NCBI RefSeq assembly: GCF_009689005.1
Contig: NZ_AP021879.1
Span: 310,001 to 374,000 of the forward strand
Length of the DNA: 64,000 nucleotides
Direction of reading: 5' to 3'
Source: Desulfosarcina ovata subsp. ovata
GTDB taxonomy: Bacteria; Desulfobacterota; Desulfobacteria; Desulfobacterales; Desulfosarcinaceae
Position 1 is the first letter of the stretch; the number at the start of each line of letters is the position of its first letter. Made by a program: the position numbers and the translations under genes. Positions 53,227 through 62,746 of this stretch are shown one piece after another. The notes below the pieces were generated by a model, which worked only from the letters and a program-made list of their open reading frames with translations, was not told the origin of the DNA and did no database searches.

Positions 53227-54117
53227 ATGAATGACAACACAGAAGGCGCGTTTGATATAACATCGGCGCTCGACACATGGATGAAATCCTACAACGATCT
53301 ATGGGGCAACATGGCGAATCAGTGGGAGACCATCCTGGGTCAATCGCCGGCTGAAAAGAAGGGCCATGTAAATATTTCCACAATGCAATCCGGTATGGCC
53401 GCGCTGCTTAAGAACTGGCAGTCCATCACCACAGCCATGTCAACCCCTGAATCTGCTGATGCGTTGTTTAAAGGGAGCAGTGCGTTTCCCGAGGTATTAC
53501 TCAAGCTGGCCCAGACCTCCGTTGGCAGTTTCGCTGAAATGCAGCAAAATATTTTTCAGCGCCTCGGCCGGATCGGAGACTCGGTGAAGGCCTACGAATT
53601 CCAGGACATTGACGAAAACATTTTTCGCATGTGGACGGATATTTACGAAAAAGAGTTTCGTCAATTTTTACAGGTTCCGCAACTGGGATTGCTGCGTGGC
53701 TACCAGGAAAAGATATGTCAAACAATAGACAAGTTCAACCTGTTTCAGGCAAACCTCTCTGAATTCTTACGCATGCTGGGACTGCCCTTCAATCACTCGT
53801 TGCAGGTCATGCAAGAAAAAATGTCCAAAATGGCCGAGGAAGGAAAGCTTTCCGAGGATATTCAAGCACATTACCGGATGTGGATAAAGGTGCTGGAAGG
53901 TCATTTCATGACACTGTTTCAGACACCCGAATATGTTGAAGTATTGGCACGCACAATAAATTCGCTTGCAGACTTCTCTGCAGCCAAAGACGCGGTATTC
54001 GAAGATATGCTGATGGCGTTCCCGGTGGCCAAAAAGACTGAGGTGGATGAAATGGGTCGTGAATTGTATGAATTAAAAAAGCGTCTTCGCAGACTCGAAC
54101 AGCAGTCTGACAGATAG
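53227..54117 (+). CDS. phaE: Class III PHA synthase subunit PhaE
   Basis: 296 residues, mostly helical. ENIFRMWTDIYEKEFRQFLQ, VPQLGLLRGYQEKICQTIDK and the C-terminal coiled coil MGRELYELKKRLRRLEQQ are typical of PhaE, which binds PhaC and is needed for activity. It is next to phaC and directly after the PhaC-like gene, so it may serve both enzymes. Confidence 0.88.
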   Translation: MNDNTEGAFDITSALDTWMKSYNDLWGNMANQWETILGQSPAEKKGHVNISTMQSGMAALLKNWQSITTAMSTPESADALFKGSSAFPEVLLKLAQTSVGSFAEMQQNIFQRLGRIGDSVKAYEFQDIDENIFRMWTDIYEKEFRQFLQVPQLGLLRGYQEKICQTIDKFNLFQANLSEFLRMLGLPFNHSLQVMQEKMSKMAEEGKLSEDIQAHYRMWIKVLEGHFMTLFQTPEYVEVLARTINSLADFSAAKDAVFEDMLMAFPVAKKTEVDEMGRELYELKKRLRRLEQQSDR

Positions 54118-54251
54118 TTTTTCTCAATTTTTGTTTCGTTCGTCCGGCAATTTCTTTTTCGAGTGCGCCGATTCGTTCAAGCGAATAGTATCCACAACTC
54201 TCGAAGCAAAAGTGCCAAGGCGCCACAATCCATTTTTTATGAGGGCAGTGT

Positions 54252-55493
54252 ATGACGCAATCTAAAATTCCTGTGGACCTGATTCTATCAAAACTGGTAG
54301 AAGAATCGGAAAAGGTGCAATCTCGTGCAAAAAAAGGATCCGAAGTACTTCTAGGAGAACTTGATACCGAATTGGCCAAGACCCCGTATGATGTGGTCTA
54401 CCAGGAGGACCGGGTCAAGCTGAAACATTACCGGCCCAGAACCGAAACCCGCTATCACACCCCCTTGCTGGTGGTATATGCCTTGATCAACCGTGAAACG
54501 ATGCTGGATCTTCAGCCGGGACGTAGTGTGGTTGAACGGTTTCTGGATGCCGGTATCGATCTGTATATGATCGACTGGGGGTATCCCACCCGGAAAGACC
54601 GCTTTTTTGGATTGGATGACCACATCAATGGATACATGGATAACGTCATCGATTTTATTCGCGGGCAGCATGAGATCGACAAAATCAATCTTATGGGCAT
54701 CTGTATGGGTGGAACGTTCAGTGTTATTTACTCTGCCCTGCATCCGGAGAAAATCAAAAACCTGGTCACCACGGTCACGCCCACCAATTTCGATACCAAA
54801 AAAGGGCTGCTGCACGTCTGGATGGAACATATTGATGTCGATCGCGTGGTCGACACCTTTGGAAATCTGCCGGCAGATGTAATGAATTTCGGTTTTCTGC
54901 TGCTCAATCCGGCCCGCCTGATGATAGACAAGTATGTTGGATTTATGGAAAATCTGGATAACCAGCAATTCGTCGAGAACTTTGTTCGGATGGACAAGTG
55001 GATATTTGACAGCCCTGATCTTCCGGGTGAAGTATTTCGCGAATTTGTAAAGTACTGCTACCAGGGAAACATGCTGCTGAATAACAAGCTGGAAATTGGT
55101 GGCAGGCAGGTTGATCTGAAAAAGCTGACGATGCCGCTGCTTAATATTTACGGGAAATACGACCATCTCGTTCCCCCGGAGGCGTGTGAAACACTGATCA
55201 ATCATGTGGGAAGTGGGGATAAAAAGAATATATGTTTGGATACCGGACACATCGGCATCTATGTCAGTTCCAAATACCAGGAAGCGTTTGCCCCCGAGAT
55301 TGCCAATTGGCTAAAAGAAAGAGATAAAATCCCTAAGAAGAAAGCTCCTCGCAAGAAGAGTGCAGCGCCCCGGAAGGCTACAGGGGTCAACGCTGACACG
55401 TCAAAGAAAAAGCCCATCGCCAATAAATCAAAACCCGTGGCAAAGCCGAGGCCGGCAAAGTCAAAAGCCCCGTCAGAACCCACCAAACCATAA
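54252..55493 (+). CDS. phaC: Class III poly(3-hydroxyalkanoate) synthase subunit PhaC
   Basis: 413 residues. Active-site box INLMGICMGGTFSVIY (nucleophile Cys), Asp in LNIYGKYDHLVPPEA and His in DTGHIGIYVS form the catalytic triad that polymerises 3-hydroxyacyl-CoA. The usual length is about 355 residues; the extra 60 C-terminal residues are a Lys/Pro/Ala-rich tail (KKKAPRKKSAAPRKATG) like histone-like phasins PhaF, perhaps tying the granule to DNA. Confidence 0.93.
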   Translation: MTQSKIPVDLILSKLVEESEKVQSRAKKGSEVLLGELDTELAKTPYDVVYQEDRVKLKHYRPRTETRYHTPLLVVYALINRETMLDLQPGRSVVERFLDAGIDLYMIDWGYPTRKDRFFGLDDHINGYMDNVIDFIRGQHEIDKINLMGICMGGTFSVIYSALHPEKIKNLVTTVTPTNFDTKKGLLHVWMEHIDVDRVVDTFGNLPADVMNFGFLLLNPARLMIDKYVGFMENLDNQQFVENFVRMDKWIFDSPDLPGEVFREFVKYCYQGNMLLNNKLEIGGRQVDLKKLTMPLLNIYGKYDHLVPPEACETLINHVGSGDKKNICLDTGHIGIYVSSKYQEAFAPEIANWLKERDKIPKKKAPRKKSAAPRKATGVNADTSKKKPIANKSKPVAKPRPAKSKAPSEPTKP

Positions 55494-55526
55494 CGCGCCA
55501 TCGATTCCATCTCGGGGAGGTTGTCA

Positions 55527-56573
55527 ATGACCAAAGAAATGGACTACTTCAAATCGTTTTGTAAGGTTAGCAAAGCATTTGGTACAACCATAAAGAAAAC
55601 GGACCTGCTCAACCTGATTGTCAATAGTGCGATTGAATCCATGGCGGGCAAAGCGGCCTGCTTGTTCCTTGCGGATGAGCATGAGGACTACTTTGTCCCA
55701 ACGGCCCAATCCGGGCTCTCACACAACTACCTGCATGCCAACCCGCTTAAAGCCCGTAAAATTGTATCGGCTTTGGAAAAAGAAGGGCATCTTTACTTCG
55801 CGGATGCCACTTCCGATCCGCGTCTGGAGCATCACGAAGCCAAAAAAGCGGAAGGGATTGCTTCCATTCTGACCGTTCCCGTGAGGGTAAAAGATCGTAT
55901 CATCGGCGTACTCAGCTTATACACGGCATCTCAGCGGCAGTTCATATCCGATGAAATTGAATTTTTGCAGGCATTGGCGGATCAGGGTGGCATTGCCATC
56001 GAGAACAACCGTCTGCGGCGGCGGATGCAGAAAAACGCCATGCTGTTTCTGGAACTGGCATCCGACATCAACTCGTCACTGGACATCAAGCTGATACTCA
56101 GCAATCTGACGTCCAACATCTGCAAAACATTGGGTATGAAGGCGGCGCATATCCGCCTGTTGGACGAAGAGACCGGTTTGCTGAAACTGGTGGCCAGCTA
56201 TGGCCTCAGCGATGAATTTCTCGAAATGGGCGCAACCACCACGACGGAAACCGCCCAACGCGCCCTGAAGGGCGAGACCATTGTGATCAGCGATTCCACC
56301 ACCGACGAACGCATTAAATTCAAGGAACTGATGAAATCCGAAGGTGTCGTCTCGATGATTGTCACCCCGATCCTGGCCCGTGACCAGGTGATCGGCGTGA
56401 TGCGTTTATATAGCGAGGTAGAGCGGGAATTTCCATCGGATTTCATGGTGATGGTGGAATCCCTGGCCCATCAGGGCGGCCTGGCCATCCAGAATGCATC
56501 CATGTATCTGAAGTTGCAGGAAGATAAAAAAAGCCTGGAAGAAGACATCTGGAGCCATCGCTCATGGTTTTAG
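55527..56573 (+). CDS. Tandem GAF-domain protein of the PHA locus
   Basis: 348 residues from ATG 55527 with GGGAGG 6 nt upstream. Two GAF domains: about 5-165 (ESMAGKAACLFLADEHEDYF, GIASILTVPVRVKDRIIGVL, EFLQALADQGGIAIENN) and about 180-330 (LGMKAAHIRLLDEETGLLKL, GVVSMIVTPILARDQVIGVM, VESLAHQGGLAIQNASMY). No output domain is attached, so it probably acts through a partner. It lies 34 bp after phaC and probably belongs to the operon. Confidence 0.88.
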   Translation: MTKEMDYFKSFCKVSKAFGTTIKKTDLLNLIVNSAIESMAGKAACLFLADEHEDYFVPTAQSGLSHNYLHANPLKARKIVSALEKEGHLYFADATSDPRLEHHEAKKAEGIASILTVPVRVKDRIIGVLSLYTASQRQFISDEIEFLQALADQGGIAIENNRLRRRMQKNAMLFLELASDINSSLDIKLILSNLTSNICKTLGMKAAHIRLLDEETGLLKLVASYGLSDEFLEMGATTTTETAQRALKGETIVISDSTTDERIKFKELMKSEGVVSMIVTPILARDQVIGVMRLYSEVEREFPSDFMVMVESLAHQGGLAIQNASMYLKLQEDKKSLEEDIWSHRSWF

Positions 56574-56624
56574 CCTAGCACTTGGGGCTCATGGTTTTTA
56601 TCGCAATAGATATACCAACTTCTT

Positions 56625-57227
56625 ATGCATGACGACCCGGCATATAGTAGTATTCATATCTATAATGAAGACGCTGGTTTTTTAAAATTGAGTGTCCGAA
56701 AACTCTTGGTATCCGATATTCCAAAGATATCAGACTATTTCTTAAGATCAGATCCTAAATTTTTATTCAATATCGGGATTGACCATAAGAAGCTTCCATT
56801 TAAAGAAGAATTTTACGGATTCCTGATGAAAGAAATAGACAGTTCGTCAAGACAAAAGCAAAGTTGTCATATCATATGGGAGATAAACGGAACACCCATT
56901 GGCCATTCAAGCATCAACAAGATCGTTTATGGTAACGAAGCATACTTGCATTTGCATATATGGAATCCGGAAAGAAGGTATAACGGAAACGGGACGTTAT
57001 TCATCAAAGCGTCTATTACTTTATTTTTTAAAATGTTTAATCTTAAAAAATTGTTTTGCGAGCCCTACGCGTTAAACCAAATGCCTAACAAAATATTAAA
57101 TAAGCTCGGTTTTGAGTTCGTAAAATATTACGAAACAACACCTGAACTGATTAACTACCATCAGGCAGTCAACCAATGGGTGTTGACCATAGGAAAGTGG
57201 TTACATAAAACACATCCATACTATTAA
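56625..57227 (+). CDS. GNAT-family acetyltransferase (RimJ/RimL-like)
   Basis: 200 residues. The GNAT core is seen in IIWEINGTPIGHSSIN, LHLHIWNPERRYNGNG (acetyl-CoA loop) and LFCEPYALNQMPNKILNKLG, the usual N-acetyltransferase end. It is more AT-rich than the PHA genes before it, suggesting separate acquisition. Substrate unknown. Confidence 0.8.
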   Translation: MHDDPAYSSIHIYNEDAGFLKLSVRKLLVSDIPKISDYFLRSDPKFLFNIGIDHKKLPFKEEFYGFLMKEIDSSSRQKQSCHIIWEINGTPIGHSSINKIVYGNEAYLHLHIWNPERRYNGNGTLFIKASITLFFKMFNLKKLFCEPYALNQMPNKILNKLGFEFVKYYETTPELINYHQAVNQWVLTIGKWLHKTHPYY

Positions 57228-57290
57228 AACCCTGTGAAACCACCCGTAGTTTTCACTGTCCATAATGGTTGGCCGTTAAGGGTATCAAAG

Positions 57291-57371
57291 CAAAAGGGGT
57301 TACAGATTTTTGTCTCTGTAACCCCTTTGATTTCTATTGGTCGGGGCCGCAGGATTTGAACCTGCGACCCC
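57291..57371 (-). repeat. tRNA 3'-end scar with its terminator
   Basis: On the minus strand GGGGTCGCAGGTTC...CCTGC, GGCCCCGA and CCA form the variable/T-arm/acceptor 3' part of a tRNA, closest to tRNA-Pro, without D or anticodon arms (57338-57371). It is followed by a stem AAAGGGGTTACAGA / TCTGTAACCCCTTT (57291-57329) like that behind tRNA-Arg at 48033. This is what an att site left by an integrative element looks like. Confidence 0.7.
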
Positions 57372-57465
57372 AGCAGCCCGAACGCTTCCTACTTCTAAGG
57401 CGATTTCTGTCAAAGAATATACCCGCCTGCTTGTCTTTTCATCCGTCTTCTGCGTTGGGCGTTTC

Positions 57466-57555
57466 CACACATAGCCCCACTATGCGTAAAAAAACCCGCC
57501 TTGAATACGAATGAAAATCCTGCGCATCCTGGTATATTCTTATCCGCCAATCGCC
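57466..57555 (+). repeat. 90-bp dispersed repeat, copy 2
   Basis: Same orientation and nearly the same sequence as 50641-50730. The two copies bracket the PHA gene cluster. The region around it (57372-57753) otherwise holds no gene. Confidence 0.85.
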
Positions 57556-57817
57556 TAATTGCTTAATCGTGACAGCGCACCAACCAATAGAAATGAAAGA
57601 AAAAGGGGGTAAAGTCTGTTTTTGATTTGTTCGGGAATGCCCCTCTATCCGTATTGATTTGTTGCAATCAGACGGATATTTATTGCACTTGATAAAACCT
57701 CGGGCTATGCCCGAGTGACCCGAAGAGGTTCGGACCGGTCCGGCAAGGTGCGGTGGACCCCAAAAACTGGACAGTGTGCTAAGCTATAAGTCAGACCAAA
57801 ATCAGGAGGATCTGACA

Positions 57818-58099
57818 ATGGGTAACAAACGCAAGACACACAGTCCACAGTTCAAAGCAAAGGTCGCTCTGGCGGCTATTCAAAACGATGAAACTACCGC
57901 ACAGCTGGCCAGTCGGTTCGGAATCCACCCGACCATGGTATCTAGTTGGAAACGGCAGATGTTAGAAGGTGTCGCCGACATTTTCGACAAAAACCACAAA
58001 TCCAGAAAGCAGGCAGAAGATCAAACAGACGAGCTTTACAGGCAGATCGGCCAACTGAAAGTGGAAAACGATTTTTTATCGCGAAAGCTCAGCAGATGA
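57818..58099 (+). CDS. IS3-family OrfA (HTH)
   Basis: 93 residues from ATG 57818 with AGGAGG upstream. The HTH_Tnp_1 domain is seen in THSPQFKAKVALAAIQNDET and LASRFGIHPTMVSSWKRQML, and the C-terminus is a leucine-zipper-type coiled coil (LYRQIGQLKVENDFLSRKL). It overlaps orfB, with stop TGA sharing ATGA. Confidence 0.92.
   Translation: MGNKRKTHSPQFKAKVALAAIQNDETTAQLASRFGIHPTMVSSWKRQMLEGVADIFDKNHKSRKQAEDQTDELYRQIGQLKVENDFLSRKLSR
58072..58078 (+). promoter_or_regulatory. Probable -1 ribosomal frameshift site
   Basis: TTTTTTA is an X-XXY-YYZ heptamer in the OrfA frame (GAT TTT TTA). A -1 slip continues as F-F-IAKAQQMTSK in the orfB frame, giving the OrfAB fusion transposase usual for IS3. Confidence 0.75.
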
Positions 58100-58953
58100 C
58101 GTCAAAACAACGCAAGGCAATAATTGACCCGACGGATCAGACGCTGAGCATTTGCCGGCAATGCGAGATATTGAAAGTTAGCCGATCATCCTACTATTAC
58201 CGGCCCAAGCCTGTAAAACAAGAAGACCTGGACTTGATGCGGAAAATCGACGAATTATACCTTGAAAATCCATCCTCCGGAAGTCGAACGATCCGTCGTC
58301 AACTAAAGCGCCAGGGTATCATCGTCAGCCGGAAAAAAACACAACGCCTAATGCGGCTAATGGGAATTGAGGCGGTATATCCAAAACCCAAAACCAGTCG
58401 GCCTCATTCCCGGCACCGTGTCTATCCCTACTTGCTCCGGGGGCTGACCATCGACCGTCCGAACCAAGTGTGGGCAACCGATATAACCTTCATTCCCATG
58501 GAACATGGATACATGTATCTTGTGGCGATCATGGACTGGTACAGCCGCAAAATTCTATCCTGGCGGCTTTCCAATACGTTGGATACAGACTTCTGTATCA
58601 ATGCCCTGGAAGAGGCGCTGAGCCGTCTTGAGGCGCCCGAAATCTTCAACTCGGACCAAGGCGCCCAGTTCACCAGCAATGCATTTACACAGGTACTCAA
58701 AGACAACCAGGTGGCCATCAGCATGGATGGCCGGGGCCGCTGCCATGACAACATCTTTGTGGAGCGGCTATGGTGGACCCTTAAGCACCAGTTCATTTAT
58801 CTCCATTCATTCGAGGATGGCAAGTCCCTCCGGTTGGGGCTGGCCAAGTGGATTCAATACTATAATCTCGTCAGAGGCCATTCTTCTCTTGACGACAAGA
58901 CCCCGGATGAGGTTTACTTCGGATTACCTCGTCCATTTGCTGAGGCGGCATGA
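58096..58953 (+). CDS. IS3-family OrfB (rve integrase core)
   Basis: 285 residues from the internal ATG, or about 290 added to OrfA by frameshift. HTH_21 segment (YLENPSSGSRTIRRQLKRQG) then the DDE core: VWATDITFIPME (first Asp), IFNSDQGAQFTSNAF (second Asp), GRCHDNIFVERLWWTLK (Glu). Intact. Confidence 0.93.
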   Translation: MTSKQRKAIIDPTDQTLSICRQCEILKVSRSSYYYRPKPVKQEDLDLMRKIDELYLENPSSGSRTIRRQLKRQGIIVSRKKTQRLMRLMGIEAVYPKPKTSRPHSRHRVYPYLLRGLTIDRPNQVWATDITFIPMEHGYMYLVAIMDWYSRKILSWRLSNTLDTDFCINALEEALSRLEAPEIFNSDQGAQFTSNAFTQVLKDNQVAISMDGRGRCHDNIFVERLWWTLKHQFIYLHSFEDGKSLRLGLAKWIQYYNLVRGHSSLDDKTPDEVYFGLPRPFAEAA

Positions 58954-59028
58954 CGCTGTCACACTTTTCATTTTTATTTTTGCTTATAGCTTATTCACTC
59001 CGTCCGGCTGCCCAACCTTTGGGGTCCA

Positions 59029-59234
59029 CCTCAAGGCATTCAATCGGCAAATGGTTTTTTGAAAGTCGAACAGTGAACATCGAATATCCAACGCCAAATG
59101 CGGAGATCGCTTCGCTCCGTCAATCGGTTAAAATAATCACCGGATGTTGGCGCGGTCTGTTTTGTCTAAAGAGTTAAAAGACAATATGGTTGTGTGACCC
59201 CATCTGAAAACGAGGCCTGATACAGGAGACACTA
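59029..59234. other. Intergenic region before recC
   Basis: About 200 bp; no structure except the ribosome-binding site AGGAG at 59224-59228. Confidence 0.4.
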
Positions 59235-62200
59235 ATGAACATTGGGGCGGGAAGTGGTGAGCCGGAACTGACGGCCGGTCTTTCGATTATCCATTCAAAC
59301 CATCTGGAAGACCTTCGGCAGGTGGCGGTGCGATGGATTTGCAGCCACCCGCTGAAGCCGCTGGAAAATGAGATTTTCCTTGTCCAGAGCAACGGCATGG
59401 CCCAGTGGCTCAAACTGGCCATGGCTGCCAATGACGGCTGCGGCATCAGCGCGGCCATCGATTTTCAGCTGCCGGCCCGTTTTTTATGGAGCGCCTACCG
59501 CACGGTGCTGGGTGAAGAAGAAACCCCTTACGAATCGGCCTATGACCGGGAGCGGTTGACATGGCGACTGCTGAAACTGCTTCCGTGCCTGCTGGAAGAC
59601 GACGGTTTTGCACCGTTAAAGCAGTTTCTGGCCGATGATGACGATCTGCGCAAGCGCTACCAGCTCGCCTGCTACCTGGCCGATCTTTACGACCAGTATC
59701 AGGTGTACCGCGCCGATTGGCTGGAAGACTGGGCCATGGGGCAGGATCAGTGGCGAAACGCCACGGGGCGGGTAGCCCCCCTGCCAGCCGGCCAGTCTTG
59801 GCAGGCTGAGCTCTGGCGCCGGATTCAGGCGGACATGCGCCAGCCGCAGCGCGGTACCAGCCGGGCCGAGCTGCATCAACGCTTTTTACAGACGCTGGCC
59901 GCTTTGTCGACGCGTCCTGCCGGCCTGCCGCGCCGCATCATCGTTTTTGGTATCTGCTCCATGCCCAAACAGGCCCTGGAGGCCCTGCAGGCCCTGTCCC
60001 GCTGCTGCCAGGTGCTGATGTTCGTACATAATCCCTGCCGCCACTACTGGGCGGACATTATCGAGGACCGGGAGCTGTTGCGCATCGAGTATTCCCGCCA
60101 TCGGCGCAAAGCCCATGTGCCGGCGGATCTGGACCCCGAGCTTCTGCATCAGCATGTCAATCCATTGCTGGCCGCTTGGGGCAAACAGGGGCGCGATTAT
60201 ATCGGTCTGCTCTATGGATATGACCGTCCTAATGCCTACCGGCAAAACTTTGCTGAAATCGATCTGTTCCAAGACTTCGTAGCGCCAGACCAGGCGGGCC
60301 ATCTGCTGCAGCAGGTACAGCAGGCGATTCTGGACCTGCAACCATTGCCGGCGGCCGACCAGGAAAAACCATCGGTTGCACCGGACGACCGGTCCATCAG
60401 CTTTCAGTTGGCCCACAGCCGCCAACGGGAAGTGGAAATTCTGCAGGACCAGTTGCTTGCTTGCTTTAAACAGTTTCCTGATCTGAAACCCCGCGACATC
60501 ATTGTCATGATGCCGGATATCCGTGCCTATGCCCCCCACATCGAGGCGGTATTCGGCAATCTTCCGCCCGAAGATGAGCGCTATATCCCCTTCACCATCG
60601 CAGACCAACCGGAACGTGCCAGTCTGCCGGTACTGGCGGCGCTTGAAAAATTGCTCCATTTGCCGGATCTGCGCATCACCGTCGGCGACATCATGGATCT
60701 ATTGGAAGTCCCCGCCTTGCGGGACCGTTTTGCACTGGCGGAGGCGGATCTGCCCAGACTGCACAGCTGGATCGAGGGGGCCGGTATCCGGTGGGGCCTT
60801 AACAGCGACCATCGTCAGAGCTTCGACCTGCCTTCCGGGCTGGAGCAAAACACATGGCTGTTCGGGTTGCGCCGCATGCTGCTGGGGTATGCGGTCGGCA
60901 CCAGCGTGCCCTGGCGGCAGATTGCCCCCTATGATGAAATCGGCGGTTTGGAAGCGACACTGGTCGGCCCGTTGGCCGCCATGCTGGAGCAGTTGGAGAA
61001 GTACTGGCAACTTTTGCTCAATCCGGCCACGGCCGATGAATGGTGCCAGCGGATATTGGATCTGTCCAAAGACTTTTTCCGTCCGGCCGGCAGCCGGGAC
61101 CAGCTTACCCTGAGACGCCTGGAAGAGGTGTTGGACCAATGGCTGAATGCCTGCACGGATGCGGAGCTTGACGGTCCGTTAACCCTTCCGGTCGTACGTA
61201 GCGCCATTTTAAGCGCGCTCACCGATGCCAGCATTTCCCAGCGGTTTTTGGCAGGCATGGTCAATTTCGGTACCTTGATGCCCATGCGGGCCATTCCCTT
61301 TAAAGTGGTTTGCCTGCTGGGAATGAATGACGGGGAGTACCCGCGCAGCCGTCTGGCCCCTGATTTTGACTTGATGGCCGCCCCCGGACACTACCGCCCC
61401 GGGGATCGCTCCCGCCGCGAAGATGACCGCTACCTGTTTCTGGAAGCCCTTCTTTCCGCCCGGGAAAAGCTTTACATCAGCTACATCGGCAAAAGCGTGC
61501 GCGACAACAGCCCCTGCGTGCCCTCGGTGCTGGTGGGCCAGTTGCGGGACTATCTTGAGTCCGGATGGGCGGCGGCCGGGGACCCGGAAAGCGGGGACCG
61601 GTTGCTGGCCCAATTGACTTGCCAGCACCCGCTGCAGCCGTTCAGCAGAACCTATTTTCAACCGGCAAGGGCGCCGGGCCTTTTTACGTATGCCCATGAA
61701 TGGCGAAAAATTTTTGATACCGCAAAAGAACCGCAGACAGTCCAGTCGCTGGGTCCGCCGCAGTTTGAGTCCCGTTTGACACTGGAGCAGTTGATCCGTT
61801 TTTTAAAAAAACCGGTCCAGAGCTTTTTCAACCAGCGCCTGAATGTCCATTTTGAGGATATCCCGGTGACTACCTTGGATCAGGAGCCCTTTGTCCTGGA
61901 CCATCTGGCCCCTTTCGGCCTGGGCGTTAAACTGCTGGAGGCCGGTCTGGCCGCCGATCCAAAGGAGAGGTCGGCCGCCGTTGAACAGGCGGTGCAGCAC
62001 ATGCGCCTGACCGGTGAACTGCCGATGCACGGCTTTGGGGAGAGGGCCGCCGCCGAATTGGTCCGGCCCGTTGAGCAGATGCTGGCCCACTATCTTCGCT
62101 TGCGCGAACAGTTCCCCCATAAGGCCAGAACAGTGGAAATCGATCTGGCCGTTGATCTGGACAATTGTGGCGACACCAGCCTTCAGGACTGGCTGACCGA

Positions 62201-62744
62201 TCTTTACCAGGTCGACTCGGCCGCTGCCCCATCGCCGTCTGAAAGCTATGCCCGCTGGCATTTTTACCCTCATACGACGTTGGACAAAAAGGGCCAATTT
62301 TTTCGCCTGGACAGCCTGATTCCCCCGTGGGTGCACCATCTGGCCGGATGCGCCCAGGGCCTTCACCTGACCAGCTATCTGGTGGCGCCGGATGGTCTGG
62401 TCAGACTGCCACCCCTGGACCGGGAGCCAGCGCGCCAAATGATCCAAACCATCATCGCCAACTGGTGGTCCGGTCTGCAGGATCCCCTTCCCGTGGCAGC
62501 CAAAACCGCACTGGCCTATCTGCTGGCCGAGCCGGATGCCGATCCGGAAAAAGCCGTCCGCACCGCCCGCAATGCTTATCAGGGCAATGCCTATAACTTT
62601 TCCGGCGAGCTGGGCTACAGTCCTTACCTGAAGCGCGTCTACCCTGATTTCGAAGCGATCTGGCAAGCCGAGAATAACCGTTTTACTGTTTTGGCCGAGG
62701 CGCTCTATGCGCCCATGGTCCAATCTTATGTGCAGGAGCACTAA
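59235..62744 (+). CDS. recC: RecBCD subunit RecC (exodeoxyribonuclease V gamma)
   Basis: 1169 residues, the length of RecC. N-terminal inactive helicase-like domains (EIFLVQSNGMAQWLKLAMAA, ISAAIDFQLPARFLW), middle FGICSMPKQALEALQALSR, HSRQREVEILQDQLL, DIIVMMPDIRAYAPHIEAVF and LLGMNDGEYPRSRLAPDFDL, followed by the C-terminal inactive nuclease-like fold. RecC recognises Chi and splits the DNA duplex. The first gene of the operon visible here, 2 bp before recB. Confidence 0.95.
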   Translation: MNIGAGSGEPELTAGLSIIHSNHLEDLRQVAVRWICSHPLKPLENEIFLVQSNGMAQWLKLAMAANDGCGISAAIDFQLPARFLWSAYRTVLGEEETPYESAYDRERLTWRLLKLLPCLLEDDGFAPLKQFLADDDDLRKRYQLACYLADLYDQYQVYRADWLEDWAMGQDQWRNATGRVAPLPAGQSWQAELWRRIQADMRQPQRGTSRAELHQRFLQTLAALSTRPAGLPRRIIVFGICSMPKQALEALQALSRCCQVLMFVHNPCRHYWADIIEDRELLRIEYSRHRRKAHVPADLDPELLHQHVNPLLAAWGKQGRDYIGLLYGYDRPNAYRQNFAEIDLFQDFVAPDQAGHLLQQVQQAILDLQPLPAADQEKPSVAPDDRSISFQLAHSRQREVEILQDQLLACFKQFPDLKPRDIIVMMPDIRAYAPHIEAVFGNLPPEDERYIPFTIADQPERASLPVLAALEKLLHLPDLRITVGDIMDLLEVPALRDRFALAEADLPRLHSWIEGAGIRWGLNSDHRQSFDLPSGLEQNTWLFGLRRMLLGYAVGTSVPWRQIAPYDEIGGLEATLVGPLAAMLEQLEKYWQLLLNPATADEWCQRILDLSKDFFRPAGSRDQLTLRRLEEVLDQWLNACTDAELDGPLTLPVVRSAILSALTDASISQRFLAGMVNFGTLMPMRAIPFKVVCLLGMNDGEYPRSRLAPDFDLMAAPGHYRPGDRSRREDDRYLFLEALLSAREKLYISYIGKSVRDNSPCVPSVLVGQLRDYLESGWAAAGDPESGDRLLAQLTCQHPLQPFSRTYFQPARAPGLFTYAHEWRKIFDTAKEPQTVQSLGPPQFESRLTLEQLIRFLKKPVQSFFNQRLNVHFEDIPVTTLDQEPFVLDHLAPFGLGVKLLEAGLAADPKERSAAVEQAVQHMRLTGELPMHGFGERAAAELVRPVEQMLAHYLRLREQFPHKARTVEIDLAVDLDNCGDTSLQDWLTDLYQVDSAAAPSPSESYARWHFYPHTTLDKKGQFFRLDSLIPPWVHHLAGCAQGLHLTSYLVAPDGLVRLPPLDREPARQMIQTIIANWWSGLQDPLPVAAKTALAYLLAEPDADPEKAVRTARNAYQGNAYNFSGELGYSPYLKRVYPDFEAIWQAENNRFTVLAEALYAPMVQSYVQEH

Positions 62745-62746
62745 GC

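Larger units (their letters stand above)
57754..59028 (+). mobile_element. IS3-family insertion sequence
   Basis: Ends TGGACCCCAAA (57754-57764) and its complement TTTGGGGTCCA (59018-59028) enclose orfA and orfB. Length 1275 bp fits IS3. No 3-bp target duplication is evident. A 25-base relic of its left end lies at 45334. Confidence 0.88.

Noticed and set aside
57269..57514. Plus-strand ORF with SGPQDLNLRPQQPE
   Set aside because: It is a translation of the tRNA 3'-end scar and its terminator, a common artefact.
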